A stretch of 64,000 nucleotides of DNA from Acetobacter indonesiensis (GTDB taxonomy: Bacteria; Pseudomonadota; Alphaproteobacteria; Acetobacterales; Acetobacteraceae). Numbering within the stretch: the first letter of the stretch is position 1; each line of letters begins with the position of its first letter. This document shows, in pieces, positions 20,426-28,502 of the stretch. The notes beneath the pieces were generated by a model. The model had not been told where the DNA came from and did not search any database. It saw nothing but the letters and a program-made list of their open reading frames with translations. Location of the stretch: positions 62,001 through 126,000 of the forward strand of contig NZ_BAMW01000007.1 of the NCBI RefSeq assembly GCF_000963945.1, read 5' to 3'. A program made the position numbers and the translations under genes.

Positions 20426-21607
20426 ATGTTTCTGCCCCTATGCCGCAAGGCCGCCTCTGACATGCCTCTACCTTCCAACATCCGCGCTGTTATGAGCCGC
20501 TCTGCTCTGGCAACCATTCTGTTTGCAGGGTTGGGCGTTACCTCATCCTCCGCATGGGCCGTGCACATGCCTAAAGTGCCGGAGCTTTCAGCGTCTGCGC
20601 TGGAACCTTTCACCCAGTCTGACAAACAGGTGTGGGATGCGGTGGTCATGCTGCCAGATGGCCGCGCTGTGCTTGAAGCCCCGATATGGGTTGGCAACAC
20701 GGGCCCTCAGCTTTCCGTAAGGCAAACAGACGGTAGTTTTGCGCCCTACCCTGATGCGGCATGGAACGCCGAACAAGGTGACCCCAGCCAGCGCATTGTC
20801 TCAACAGCAGGCATGACGCTTCTGGCAGATGGCACGTTATGGGTTCTGGATAGTGGCGTTCCCAACCACAAAGCCGATGCCGTGGCACCGGCAAAGCTGA
20901 TCCAGATTGATACCAAACAGAATAAAGTTGTCCGTGTTTTGCCGATTGAAGCCTCGGCGCTTCACAAGGAAAGCATTGTTTCTGGCGTGGCAGTGCATGG
21001 CAACACAGCTTACGTTGCAGATTCAGGCGTTGCAGGTGTGCTGGTCATTGATCTGCCGTCTGCATCGGCGCGCCGCTTTCTTGACCGTCACCCTGCCATT
21101 AGTGCCACCCGGCCCATCACGACGCCAACCGGGCCTGTCACCACAGCAGACGGGCATCTTCTGGCTATTGATTCCAGCATGATCGCTGTCAGCCCGGATG
21201 GGAAATGGATTGTACTGCAACCCCCCGGCGGATATCTATCCCGCGTGGAAACCACCATTTTCACTGACCCGGACGTTACCCCCGCAGCCATGGAAGAAAG
21301 CGTGACCCAATGGTACAAAACGCCGTCCTTAGGCGGCATGACCATGGGGCCGGATGGCACACTTTACTGGTCCGACATCAGCACAGGCAGCATCCTAAGC
21401 TATACAATTGGCCGTATTCCCCGCCGATTGATTACGGACCCGCGCCTGAAATGGCCCGCTACACCGGGGCTTGATGCCTCTGGTCATCTGTACGTGCCCG
21501 CAGCGCAGCTTAACCACACCGCTGCTTTTCAGAATGGCAAGGCATCGGTTGAATGGCCCGTAACGGTTTATAAGCTGACACTGCCCACCACCCCCCCACC
21601 CACCTGA
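20426..21607 (+). CDS. Secreted MRJP/yellow-like beta-propeller protein
   Basis: About 393 residues. After an N-terminal extension there is a Sec signal (SALATILFAGLGVTSSSAWA) and then repeated beta-propeller blades with D-G-T/L-W and Y-V-A-D-S-G units (TLWVLDSGVPN, TAYVADSGVAGVLVIDL, PDGTLYWSDI), the pattern of the major royal jelly / yellow protein family. Members are periplasmic or secreted six-bladed propellers whose bacterial role is mostly unknown; lactonase-like SMP-30 relatives are an alternative. Possible starts are 20426, 20462 and 20492; none has a decisive Shine-Dalgarno. It follows the M32 gene by about 100 bp. Confidence 0.7.
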   Translation: MFLPLCRKAASDMPLPSNIRAVMSRSALATILFAGLGVTSSSAWAVHMPKVPELSASALEPFTQSDKQVWDAVVMLPDGRAVLEAPIWVGNTGPQLSVRQTDGSFAPYPDAAWNAEQGDPSQRIVSTAGMTLLADGTLWVLDSGVPNHKADAVAPAKLIQIDTKQNKVVRVLPIEASALHKESIVSGVAVHGNTAYVADSGVAGVLVIDLPSASARRFLDRHPAISATRPITTPTGPVTTADGHLLAIDSSMIAVSPDGKWIVLQPPGGYLSRVETTIFTDPDVTPAAMEESVTQWYKTPSLGGMTMGPDGTLYWSDISTGSILSYTIGRIPRRLITDPRLKWPATPGLDASGHLYVPAAQLNHTAAFQNGKASVEWPVTVYKLTLPTTPPPT

Positions 21608-21767
21608 ACCCGGATACCAGCCTGACCGGTTGCCTACCTGCGTGTGGGCATCTTGCGCCTGAAGCACGGCAACCGCCAAAAATGCGGAACCTTTTCTCTC
21701 GCATGGTTCAGGCAAACAGTGCACAAGCCTACTTCGCGACACTCCTTATTCAGGGTATAACCCGCGC

Positions 21768-23168
21768 ATGCGCTATATCTCGACCCGGGGGAAGGCTCCC
21801 GCTCTTTCGTTTTCCGATGTCCTGCTGACAGGTCTGGCCGAAGATGGCGGCCTGTATTTACCGGAAACATGGCCCACATTTTCGCTGTCAGAATGGCAGG
21901 CCATGCGTGGCCTCCCTTACCCGGAGCTTGCAGCCCGTATTCTGGCACCCTTTGTTGGGCAGGATATAGATGAAGCGACCCTGCGCCGCCTGTGCGCACA
22001 GGCCTATGCCGGGTTTGACCACCCGGCCATTGTTCCCCTGACACAGGTTGAAGACGGCCTGTTCGTGCAGGAACTGTTCCACGGCCCCACTCTGGCCTTC
22101 AAAGATATGGCCATGCAGGTTCTGGGCCAGTTGTTTGAGCATGTTCTGACCGAGCGCAACAGCCACGTTACCATTGTTGGCGCAACATCTGGCGATACCG
22201 GGTCTGCCGCTATCGAAGCTTGTCGTGGGCGCAAGCGGTTATCTGTTGTCATTCTGCACCCAAAAGGCCGCACGTCAGAAGTGCAGCGCCGCCAGATGAC
22301 CACGGTTCTGGAACCCAACATCACCAATCTGGCGGTAGAAGGCACGTTTGATGATTGTCAGGATCTGGTAAAAGCCTGTTTTGCCGATGCCCCGTTCCGT
22401 CAGGACATGCATCTGTCTGCCGTCAACTCCATCAACTGGGCGCGTATTGCCGCACAGGTGCCCTACTACGTCTATGCAGCGCTGAACTTTGGCGCGCCTG
22501 AACGTGAGGTCTCCTTTGCGGTGCCGACAGGGAACTTCGGCAACATTCTGGCCGCATGGACCGCACGGAAAATGGGTCTGCCTATCCGCCATCTGTGCGT
22601 CGGCTCAAACCGCAATGACATTCTGACCCGCTTCCTGAACGCGAATGACATGACCATGAAAGAGGTCGTGCCCAGCCTTTCGCCATCCATGGATATTCAG
22701 GTTTCGTCCAACTTTGAACGTCTTCTGTTTGAACTGCTTGACCGTGACGCAGAAGCCTGCACCCGTATCATGACGGGCTTCCGTGCCACCGGGCATATGG
22801 ATGTCCCGGCCGAGGTGTGGGATCGGGCGCGTGAACTCTTTTCTGGTCTTGCCCTTGACGATGAAGGGACGGAGACCGAAATCAGAAATCTGCATCAACG
22901 TTCAAACTATCTGGCAGATCCTCACAGTGCCATTGGCATTGCGGCGGGTCGTCGTTTCCGTGAGGCCGGTGTGCCCATGATTGCCATGGCAACGGCTCAC
23001 CCGGCCAAATTCCCGGACGCCATGGTCGCAGCCACGGGTATTCACCCGGCTCTGCCTGTCCATCTGGAAGATCTGTTTTCTCGGGAAGAACGCTATCGCA
23101 CCGTGCCGGCTACGGCAGATGCCGTCAAAGATGCCGTGCGCGCTGCCGTTCTTTCTAACACGCACTAA
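21768..23168 (+). CDS. thrC: Threonine synthase
   Basis: PLP enzyme of the last step of threonine synthesis, converting O-phosphohomoserine to threonine and phosphate. 466 residues with the N-terminal signature MRYISTRGKAPALSF, the PLP lysine in TLAFKDMAMQ (about residue 112), the phosphate-binding GATSGDTGSAA and PTGNFGNILAAW. This is the fungal/proteobacterial long form. It is followed after about 50 bp by an M16 peptidase gene with a GC-rich hairpin between them, so the two may be partly uncoupled. In many alphaproteobacteria thrC is followed by this protease. Confidence 0.97.
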   Translation: MRYISTRGKAPALSFSDVLLTGLAEDGGLYLPETWPTFSLSEWQAMRGLPYPELAARILAPFVGQDIDEATLRRLCAQAYAGFDHPAIVPLTQVEDGLFVQELFHGPTLAFKDMAMQVLGQLFEHVLTERNSHVTIVGATSGDTGSAAIEACRGRKRLSVVILHPKGRTSEVQRRQMTTVLEPNITNLAVEGTFDDCQDLVKACFADAPFRQDMHLSAVNSINWARIAAQVPYYVYAALNFGAPEREVSFAVPTGNFGNILAAWTARKMGLPIRHLCVGSNRNDILTRFLNANDMTMKEVVPSLSPSMDIQVSSNFERLLFELLDRDAEACTRIMTGFRATGHMDVPAEVWDRARELFSGLALDDEGTETEIRNLHQRSNYLADPHSAIGIAAGRRFREAGVPMIAMATAHPAKFPDAMVAATGIHPALPVHLEDLFSREERYRTVPATADAVKDAVRAAVLSNTH

Positions 23169-23184
23169 TACTTTCCTTTTTTCA

Positions 23185-23210
23185 GGCCGCGTGACGCGGC
23201 CTTTCCTTTC
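23185..23210 (+). terminator. Hairpin between thrC and the M16 peptidase gene
   Basis: A perfect stem (ggccgc / gcggcc, 23185-23201) is followed by a T-rich but interrupted tract. It probably attenuates rather than fully stops readthrough from thrC. Confidence 0.5.
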
Positions 23211-23219
23211 AGGACACGA

Positions 23220-24485
23220 ATGACTGATCCCATCAATCTGACCCGCCTTCCCTCCGGCCTGACCGTTGTGACTGAACGCATGGACCGTGTGGAAACCGTT
23301 TCTTTCGGTGCTTATGTCTCTACCGGTACACGGGATGAAACGGCTGAAGAAAACGGTGTTTCACACTTTCTGGAACATATGGCGTTCAAAGGCACCACCA
23401 GCCGGTCAGCCCTTCAGATTGCCGAGGAAATTGAAAATGTGGGTGGGCATATCAATGCCTATACTGCACGGGAACAGACCGCGTTTTACGTCAAACTGCT
23501 GAAAGACAATATGGACCTGGGCGTGGATATCATTGGTGATATCCTGACCCATTCCACGTTTGATCCGGTTGAAATTGAACGTGAACGTGGGGTCATTCTT
23601 CAGGAAATTGGTCAGGCTAACGACACACCGGATGACGTGGTGTTTGACCATTTTCAGGCCACAGCCTTCCCCAATCAGCCTATGGGCCGCCCGACATTGG
23701 GCACGGAAGACCTGATTCAGAACATGAGCCGCGATACGCTCATGTCCTACATGCGCACCCATTACACAGCAGACAACATGGTGATTGCCGCCGCTGGCAA
23801 CCTCCACCATGAAGACGTGGTGGAACGGGTGCAGCGTCATTTTGCCGACCTGCCGACAACGGCACAAATTCCAACCCCGCCGTCTCTCTATGGTGGTGGT
23901 GAGTTCCGTCAGGAAAAAGACCTCGACCAGGCGCATGTGGTGCTGGGGTTTCCGTCTGTCGGTTATAATGACCCCGATTATTACGCGACCCTTCTTCTTT
24001 CCATGGTTCTGGGCGGTGGCATGTCATCCCGTCTGTTTCAGGAAATTCGGGAAAAGCGCGGACTGGTTTATTCTGTTTACTCCTTCAACGCACCGTTCAT
24101 TGATGGTGGCCTGTTTGGCATCTATGCTGGCACAGGCGAGAAACAATGTGCCGAACTGGTCCCGGTCACGCTTGAAGAACTGCACAAGATTCAGCAGTCC
24201 GTCGGGCAGGACGAAATGCTGCGTGCGCGCGCCCAGCTTAAGGCCTCCCTGCTGATGTCTTTAGAAAGCACTGGCAGCCGATGCGAACAGATTGCCCGCC
24301 AGCTTCAGCTTTTTGGGCGTATTATTCCGGTTTCCGAAACAGTTGCGCATGTTGAAGCTGTTACCCCGGCAGATATCTGCCGCGTGGCCAGCCGTATCTT
24401 CACCCAACAGCCGACGCTGGCAGCCCTTGGGCCCGTTAGCCACGTGCTGCCCCTGAACACCATTGCGGAGAAACTTGCAGCATGA
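23220..24485 (+). CDS. M16 zinc peptidase, mitochondrial-processing-peptidase-like
   Basis: 421 residues, the length of single-unit M16B peptidases. The inverted zinc motif HxxEH is present as HFLEH (about residues 48-52), with the distant zinc glutamate in the ERERGVILQEI helix. The C-terminal half carries the glycine-rich loop region (GGGMSSRLFQEIREKRGLVYSV). Relatives include the beta subunit of the mitochondrial processing peptidase. Likely a cytoplasmic or membrane-linked oligopeptidase. The stop codon overlaps the start of pmbA by 4 bp (ATGA), so the two are translationally coupled. Confidence 0.93.
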   Translation: MTDPINLTRLPSGLTVVTERMDRVETVSFGAYVSTGTRDETAEENGVSHFLEHMAFKGTTSRSALQIAEEIENVGGHINAYTAREQTAFYVKLLKDNMDLGVDIIGDILTHSTFDPVEIERERGVILQEIGQANDTPDDVVFDHFQATAFPNQPMGRPTLGTEDLIQNMSRDTLMSYMRTHYTADNMVIAAAGNLHHEDVVERVQRHFADLPTTAQIPTPPSLYGGGEFRQEKDLDQAHVVLGFPSVGYNDPDYYATLLLSMVLGGGMSSRLFQEIREKRGLVYSVYSFNAPFIDGGLFGIYAGTGEKQCAELVPVTLEELHKIQQSVGQDEMLRARAQLKASLLMSLESTGSRCEQIARQLQLFGRIIPVSETVAHVEAVTPADICRVASRIFTQQPTLAALGPVSHVLPLNTIAEKLAA

Positions 24486-25822
24486 GTGAACAAACCCTCG
24501 AAAAGATCTCTGATCTTGTCCGCCGTGCGCGTGCCGCCGGGGCCGATGCTGCCGATGCAGTTTTTGTCTCCAGCACAGCCATAGGTGCGGGGGTTCGTAA
24601 CGGTGTTACGGAAGAACTCGAACGCTCTGAAACCACAGATCTGGGTCTGCGTGTATTTCTGGGCCAGAAATCAGCCATCGTCTCCACAACCACCATCGAC
24701 CCTAACCGGTTTGATGGATTGGTTGAGCAAGCGCTGGCAATGGCCAAAGTGCTGCCGGATGACCGATTTGCCGGGCTGGCTCCTCATGCTCTTACGGGCA
24801 CCTTTACCAGTAATGATCTGGATCTGACCGACACGGCCGAGCCCGATGCGAATGCGCTGCTAAACCGTGCGCGTGAGGGTGAAGACGCAGCCTTGGCTAT
24901 CAAGGGTGTGACCAATAGTGCGGGCAGCAGTGCCTCCTGGGGGCGCACTGAAATCGCGCTGGTAACCTCGCAGAACTTTGCTGGCACCTATGCCCGCACC
25001 CGCCACTCGACCTCGGTCTGTGTTCTGGCGGGCAAGGGTGAAACCATGCAGCGGGATTATGATTACCATGGCACCGTGCATCTTTCTGATCTGGAAAATG
25101 CAGGCCTGATTGGCACGCGTGCGGGTAAAAATGCCGTGGCTCGGATCAACCCCATCCGTCCACGCACGGGGCGCTATCCGGTCGTGTTCCATCCGCGCGT
25201 TGCCAATAGCTTTCTTGGTCACTTTATTGGGGCAATCAACGGCGCGTCGATTGCCCGTGGCACATCGTTTCTGAAAGAAAAGCTCGGACAGAAAATCTTT
25301 GCGGATAGCGTCACCATCACGGATGACCCTACCCGCGCACGCGGCCTGAAGTCCCGGCCGTTTGACGGGGAAGCCAATCGCACCGCTCCCCTGGAACTGG
25401 TCAGCAATGGTGTACTGCAAAGCTGGATTCTGGATACCCGGAGCGCTCGCCATCTGGGGCTGGAAAGCAACGGTCGTGCTGCCCGCGGAACCTCTGGCCC
25501 GCCGTCTCCGTCGGCAACCAATCTGTCTTTCGCACCGGGCAGCCTGAGCCCGGAAGAGATGATGGCAGACATAAAGGAAGGCCTGTTCATTACGGAAATG
25601 ATGGGCTCCTCCATTAACGGGTTGACGGGGGATTACAGCCGAGGCGCTTCTGGCTTCATGATCCGCGACGGAAAGATTGCCGAAGCCGCTGCTGAATTTA
25701 CTTTGGCCGGGAACCTGCTGGAAATTTTCGCGTCCATCACTTTAGCGAACGATTTACAGTTCCGTTTTGGCACTGATGCCCCCACATTAAGAACAGACGC
25801 CTTGAGCGTCGCCGGTGCCTAA
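24482..25822 (+). CDS. pmbA: TldD/PmbA (TldE) family metalloprotease regulator subunit
   Basis: A 446-residue protein of the TldE/PmbA side of the TldD-TldE heterodimer, which degrades unfolded peptides and matures microcins. Identified from the N-terminus (VRRARAAGADAADAVFV, GVRNGVTEELERSETTDLGLRVFLG), the GARGTSGPPSPSATNL-like central region and the C-terminal GEYSRGASGF-like motif (here GDYSRGASGFMIRDGK). The zinc HExxxH of TldD is not visible, as expected for TldE. It is coupled to the upstream M16 gene by ATGA; a tldD partner is not in the window. Confidence 0.92.
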   Translation: MSEQTLEKISDLVRRARAAGADAADAVFVSSTAIGAGVRNGVTEELERSETTDLGLRVFLGQKSAIVSTTTIDPNRFDGLVEQALAMAKVLPDDRFAGLAPHALTGTFTSNDLDLTDTAEPDANALLNRAREGEDAALAIKGVTNSAGSSASWGRTEIALVTSQNFAGTYARTRHSTSVCVLAGKGETMQRDYDYHGTVHLSDLENAGLIGTRAGKNAVARINPIRPRTGRYPVVFHPRVANSFLGHFIGAINGASIARGTSFLKEKLGQKIFADSVTITDDPTRARGLKSRPFDGEANRTAPLELVSNGVLQSWILDTRSARHLGLESNGRAARGTSGPPSPSATNLSFAPGSLSPEEMMADIKEGLFITEMMGSSINGLTGDYSRGASGFMIRDGKIAEAAAEFTLAGNLLEIFASITLANDLQFRFGTDAPTLRTDALSVAGA

Positions 25823-25847
25823 CCAAAGTCTGGAGACACAACACCTC

Positions 25848-26810
25848 GTGAAAAAGCGCACTCTCTCTTCCGCTCTCGCCGCTCTGATGACTGTGAGCCT
25901 GCTGAGTGGCCCATTGGCCTATCAGGCCGATGCGCGCCCCGGACAAGGTGGGTCCATGGGTAGCCGCGGCAGCCGGACATGGAGCGCCCCGCCCCCGACA
26001 CGCACCACCCCCTATGGTGCAAGCCCGATGGACCGTTCCATAACACCCCGTACACCGGGACAGAGCGGCTATGGCACGCAAACGCCATATCAGCAGGGGT
26101 TTGGCGCACAGGCCATGCGCCCCCGCCACCCGTTCCTGACAGGTTTTGCGGGCGGTGTGCTCGGGGCCGGTCTGTTTGGGCTGCTGAGTGGTCATGGTTT
26201 CTTTGGTGGCGTTCACAGCTTTTTCGGCCTGATTGGTTTGATGCTTCAGGTTGCTCTGGTCGTCTGGATTGTTATGTGGCTGGTGCGCCGGTTCTCGGGC
26301 AACCGAGGAAATACGACTGGCGGCAATGGTTTCAGCCTTAATCAGGCAGCGACTGGCGGCGCGTCACCGCCCGGTGTACCTGTCGCTAATGCCCAGTCTA
26401 ATCTGCCTATTACAAGCAGCGATTATCAGGCCTTTCAGCAGACTTTGCTTGATATCCAGAATGCCTGGAACCAGCAGAACATTCCGGCCATGCAGCAGAT
26501 GGCGACGCCAGAGATGGTGTCTTACTTCAACCAGCAACTAGCCACCCTTGCCGCCCAAGGCGCGCGCAATGTGGTGTCAGACGTTCACTTTATTCAGGGT
26601 GATCTGGCCGAAGCATGGCAGGAAGGTGGTATGGATTACGCAACTGTCGCCATGCGCTACAGTCTGATTGATCTAACGACCAACGCGATGGGTCAGGTTA
26701 TTGAAGGCAGTTCTACTGACCCTGTAACAATTACTGAGCTGTGGACCTTTACGCGCCCGTCTCGTGGTGGTCGTTGGTTGTTGTCGGGTATTCAGCAAAC
26801 TCGCGGATAA
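25848..26810 (+). CDS. Tim44-domain membrane protein
   Basis: About 320 residues: a signal or anchor (SALAALMTVSLLSGPLAYQADA), a Gly/Ser/Arg/Pro-rich low-complexity linker, a hydrophobic helix (about 125-150, LIGLMLQVALVVWIVMWLV), and a C-terminal Tim44/MRPL45-like domain (FQQTLLDIQNAWNQQNIPAMQQMATPEMVSYF to the TELWTFTRPSRGGRWLLSGIQQ end). Bacterial Tim44-domain proteins are proposed membrane-associated transport or assembly factors. The GTG at 25848 is preferred since it has a GGAG upstream and a clean signal sequence; a GTG at 25815 would overlap pmbA. It is the last gene before an intrinsic terminator. Confidence 0.8.
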   Translation: MKKRTLSSALAALMTVSLLSGPLAYQADARPGQGGSMGSRGSRTWSAPPPTRTTPYGASPMDRSITPRTPGQSGYGTQTPYQQGFGAQAMRPRHPFLTGFAGGVLGAGLFGLLSGHGFFGGVHSFFGLIGLMLQVALVVWIVMWLVRRFSGNRGNTTGGNGFSLNQAATGGASPPGVPVANAQSNLPITSSDYQAFQQTLLDIQNAWNQQNIPAMQQMATPEMVSYFNQQLATLAAQGARNVVSDVHFIQGDLAEAWQEGGMDYATVAMRYSLIDLTTNAMGQVIEGSSTDPVTITELWTFTRPSRGGRWLLSGIQQTRG

Positions 26811-26833
26811 CTTTCAGGCATTCGACGTGACAC

Positions 26834-26869
26834 ATCCCGGCCATGCTTCCAACGTGGCCGGGATTTTTT
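26834..26869 (+). terminator. Intrinsic terminator after the Tim44-domain gene
   Basis: A perfect 10-bp stem (26834-26843 with 26855-26864) with an 11-nt loop, followed by T6. Confidence 0.85.
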
Positions 26870-26924
26870 GTATCTAAGGCGCTAAGCTGTGTTGGCCTTT
26901 AGCGTTCCATAGGATGTTAGAAAC

Positions 26925-27104
26925 ATGCTTTTTTTGGAAATTATTACGTTCGTCTTGGCTGTCTCTGCCTCGGCCTTCAGCATTTTTCTCCATTTCTGGA
27001 ACAAGCGTAAAATAGCAGATCTGGAAAATGACCTGACTAAGCTGCGGGAAAAAGGTGTGCCTGTGCAAATGGATACGCTGCTGGAAGAAGTCCGTAAAAA
27101 ATAA
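26925..27104 (+). CDS. Small single-pass membrane protein (59 residues)
   Basis: A short gene: ATG at 26925, TAA at 27102-27104. The protein begins MLFLEIITFVLAVSASAF, one hydrophobic helix of about 20 residues, then a basic stop-transfer (NKRK) and an acidic/basic heptad-like tail (ADLENDLTKLREKG ... DTLLEEVRKK) that looks like a short coiled coil. AGGA at 26911-26914 gives a Shine-Dalgarno with about 10-base spacing. It lies about 55 bp past a terminator, so it probably has its own promoter. Not recognised as a family; the membrane topology suggests a cytoplasmic coiled-coil tail. Confidence 0.65.
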   Translation: MLFLEIITFVLAVSASAFSIFLHFWNKRKIADLENDLTKLREKGVPVQMDTLLEEVRKK

Positions 27105-27304
27105 CGGGCAGATGGACATCTCTAAAATCGTGTTTGCGATCTTCTTTTGTTAATCTTGACGCCTCTGTTCTACTAAAAACCTCGTTTTTGAACAAAGGTC
27201 CCGCCGCTGCGTCGCTTTATTTTTCGTATGTTTTGCTACAGCCCGTGAACCACTTGCGTCTAAAAAGTGTCTTATTTTTTACTTTGAATAGGCGTCTTAA
27301 ATAA
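27105..27304. other. Intergenic region without a recognised gene
   Basis: AT-rich sequence after the 59-residue gene and before the ctaB-operon terminator. A 13-codon ORF (MDISKIVFAIFFC) resembles the start of PMP3-type proteins but stops at once; I see no credible gene or RNA here. Confidence 0.5.
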
Positions 27305-27346
27305 TAAAAAAGCCAATGCCCCATTCTTGGAAGCATTGGCTTTTTG
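27305..27346 (-). terminator. Terminator of the ctaB operon
   Basis: A stem of agccaatgc / gcattggct (27311-27319 with 27333-27341), flanked by A- and T-runs, lies about 60 bp past the last gene of the ctaB operon; it could also stop transcription from the left. Confidence 0.8.
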
Positions 27347-27405
27347 CCTCTTTGTTAAGACACAAGCGCACTCGCTCCCGCCTAAACTCAATGGGCCTAA
27401 CCAGT

Positions 27406-27543
27406 CTATAAATGCGTAAAGGTCAGCCCGTACATTACGCCTGCAATCAGAACCATAAAGCCAATCATGGCTTTTAGACGGTCTTTCTGGCGGCGCTGTT
27501 TCTCAACAAGTTCCGGTTGGGTCAGGCTATTCTGTGTATCCAT
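27406..27543 (-). CDS. Small membrane protein coupled to ctaB (CoxF-like position)
   Basis: A 45-residue protein, MDTQNSLTQPELVEKQ..., with a basic segment (KQRRQKDRLK) followed by one hydrophobic helix (AMIGFMVLIAGVMYGLTF). Its ATG overlaps the ctaB TAA by one base (TAATG), so it is translationally coupled to heme O synthase. In many alphaproteobacteria a short R/K-rich single-pass protein follows ctaB in cytochrome oxidase operons, and the layout matches; sequence similarity to that family is weak and the assignment is an inference. A role in oxidase assembly or heme handover is plausible. Confidence 0.65.
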   Translation of the reverse strand: MDTQNSLTQPELVEKQRRQKDRLKAMIGFMVLIAGVMYGLTFTHL

Positions 27544-28502
27544 TAACCAATCCACCCTTGCAGCATATGGTCTGCCAGCAACCCGCAGAACAGAAGAAAC
27601 AGGTATGCCAGCGAGAAACGGAAGGAAATGCGGGCGGCTTTATCGCCTGCAAGACTGACGCCATTTTCATCCTGCGGCTCACGCAGCACACGCACAGCAC
27701 ACGCGACAAACCCCAGACCAAGCACAAGAGCTGTCGCTGTATAGAGCCAGCCGGAGAGATGCATGACTGACGGAATAAGAGAGATTGCCAGCAACACCAG
27801 CGTGTAAACAAAAATGTTCCAACGTGTGTGACGTGCCCCTTTGACCACGGGCAACATAGGAATTCCGGCGCGCCCATAATCCTTGCACGCATAGAGTGAC
27901 AGGGACCAGAAGTGCGGTGGTGTCCAGAAAAACACAATACCGAACATAACAACCGGTAATACTGTCATGTGACCTGTGGCGGCGGCCCATCCAATCATGG
28001 GTGGGAAAGCGCCCGCCGCACCGCCAATCACAATGTTCTGCGGTGTCGAACGCTTTAGCCACATGGTGTAGATAACAGCGTAGAAAAAAATCGAGAACGC
28101 CAGAATACCGGCGGCCAAAGCGTTTGTTGCCATCCACATCAGACAAACAGAAAAGCAGGACAGCCCGATACCATAAGCCAGCGCTTCCTGTTCAGGAATG
28201 CGCCCACCCGGAATAGGGCGTGTAATGGTGCGCTGCATAACCGCATCAATATCACGGTCGTACCACATATTGATGGCACCTGCCGCGCCTGATGCCAGAC
28301 AGATACACAGAATGGCGACAGCAGCTTCAAAAAGAGAAAGGTGCCCGGGGGCCATGATCATGCCCGCAGCACCTGTAAACACGACCAGAGAAATAACCCG
28401 TGGTTTAAGAAGCTGAACCCAGTCTTTAGCTGTGGTGCCTACCCGGTCTGCTTTGAAGCGGACGCGGGCAGAAACAGCCGGTTGCGCCGTTGTTTCACTC
28501 AT
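27543..28502 (-). CDS. ctaB: Heme O synthase (protoheme IX farnesyltransferase)
   Basis: A 319-residue integral membrane UbiA-superfamily enzyme that adds a farnesyl group to heme b to make heme O, needed by bo3- and aa3-type oxidases. The prenyl-diphosphate/Mg motif is visible as NMWYDRDIDAVMQRT, followed by RPIPGGRI, and there are about nine hydrophobic helices. The start codon overlaps the upstream subunit-I-like gene by 4 bp (ATGA). No intact heme-copper oxidase subunit gene is in the window, so its heme O must serve an oxidase encoded elsewhere, or the neighbour. Confidence 0.96.
   Translation of the reverse strand: MSETTAQPAVSARVRFKADRVGTTAKDWVQLLKPRVISLVVFTGAAGMIMAPGHLSLFEAAVAILCICLASGAAGAINMWYDRDIDAVMQRTITRPIPGGRIPEQEALAYGIGLSCFSVCLMWMATNALAAGILAFSIFFYAVIYTMWLKRSTPQNIVIGGAAGAFPPMIGWAAATGHMTVLPVVMFGIVFFWTPPHFWSLSLYACKDYGRAGIPMLPVVKGARHTRWNIFVYTLVLLAISLIPSVMHLSGWLYTATALVLGLGFVACAVRVLREPQDENGVSLAGDKAARISFRFSLAYLFLLFCGLLADHMLQGWIG

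Noticed and set aside
27111-27153. A 13-residue ORF (MDISKIVFAIFFC) resembling a PMP3 N-terminus
   Set aside because: It stops after 13 codons, and shifting frame does not restore a PMP3-like sequence; chance or a remote remnant cannot be shown.
27156-27304. Possible small RNA between the 59-residue gene and the ctaB terminator
   Set aside because: A TTGACG hexamer at 27156 has no -10 element at proper spacing, and the terminator is explained by the ctaB operon on the other strand.
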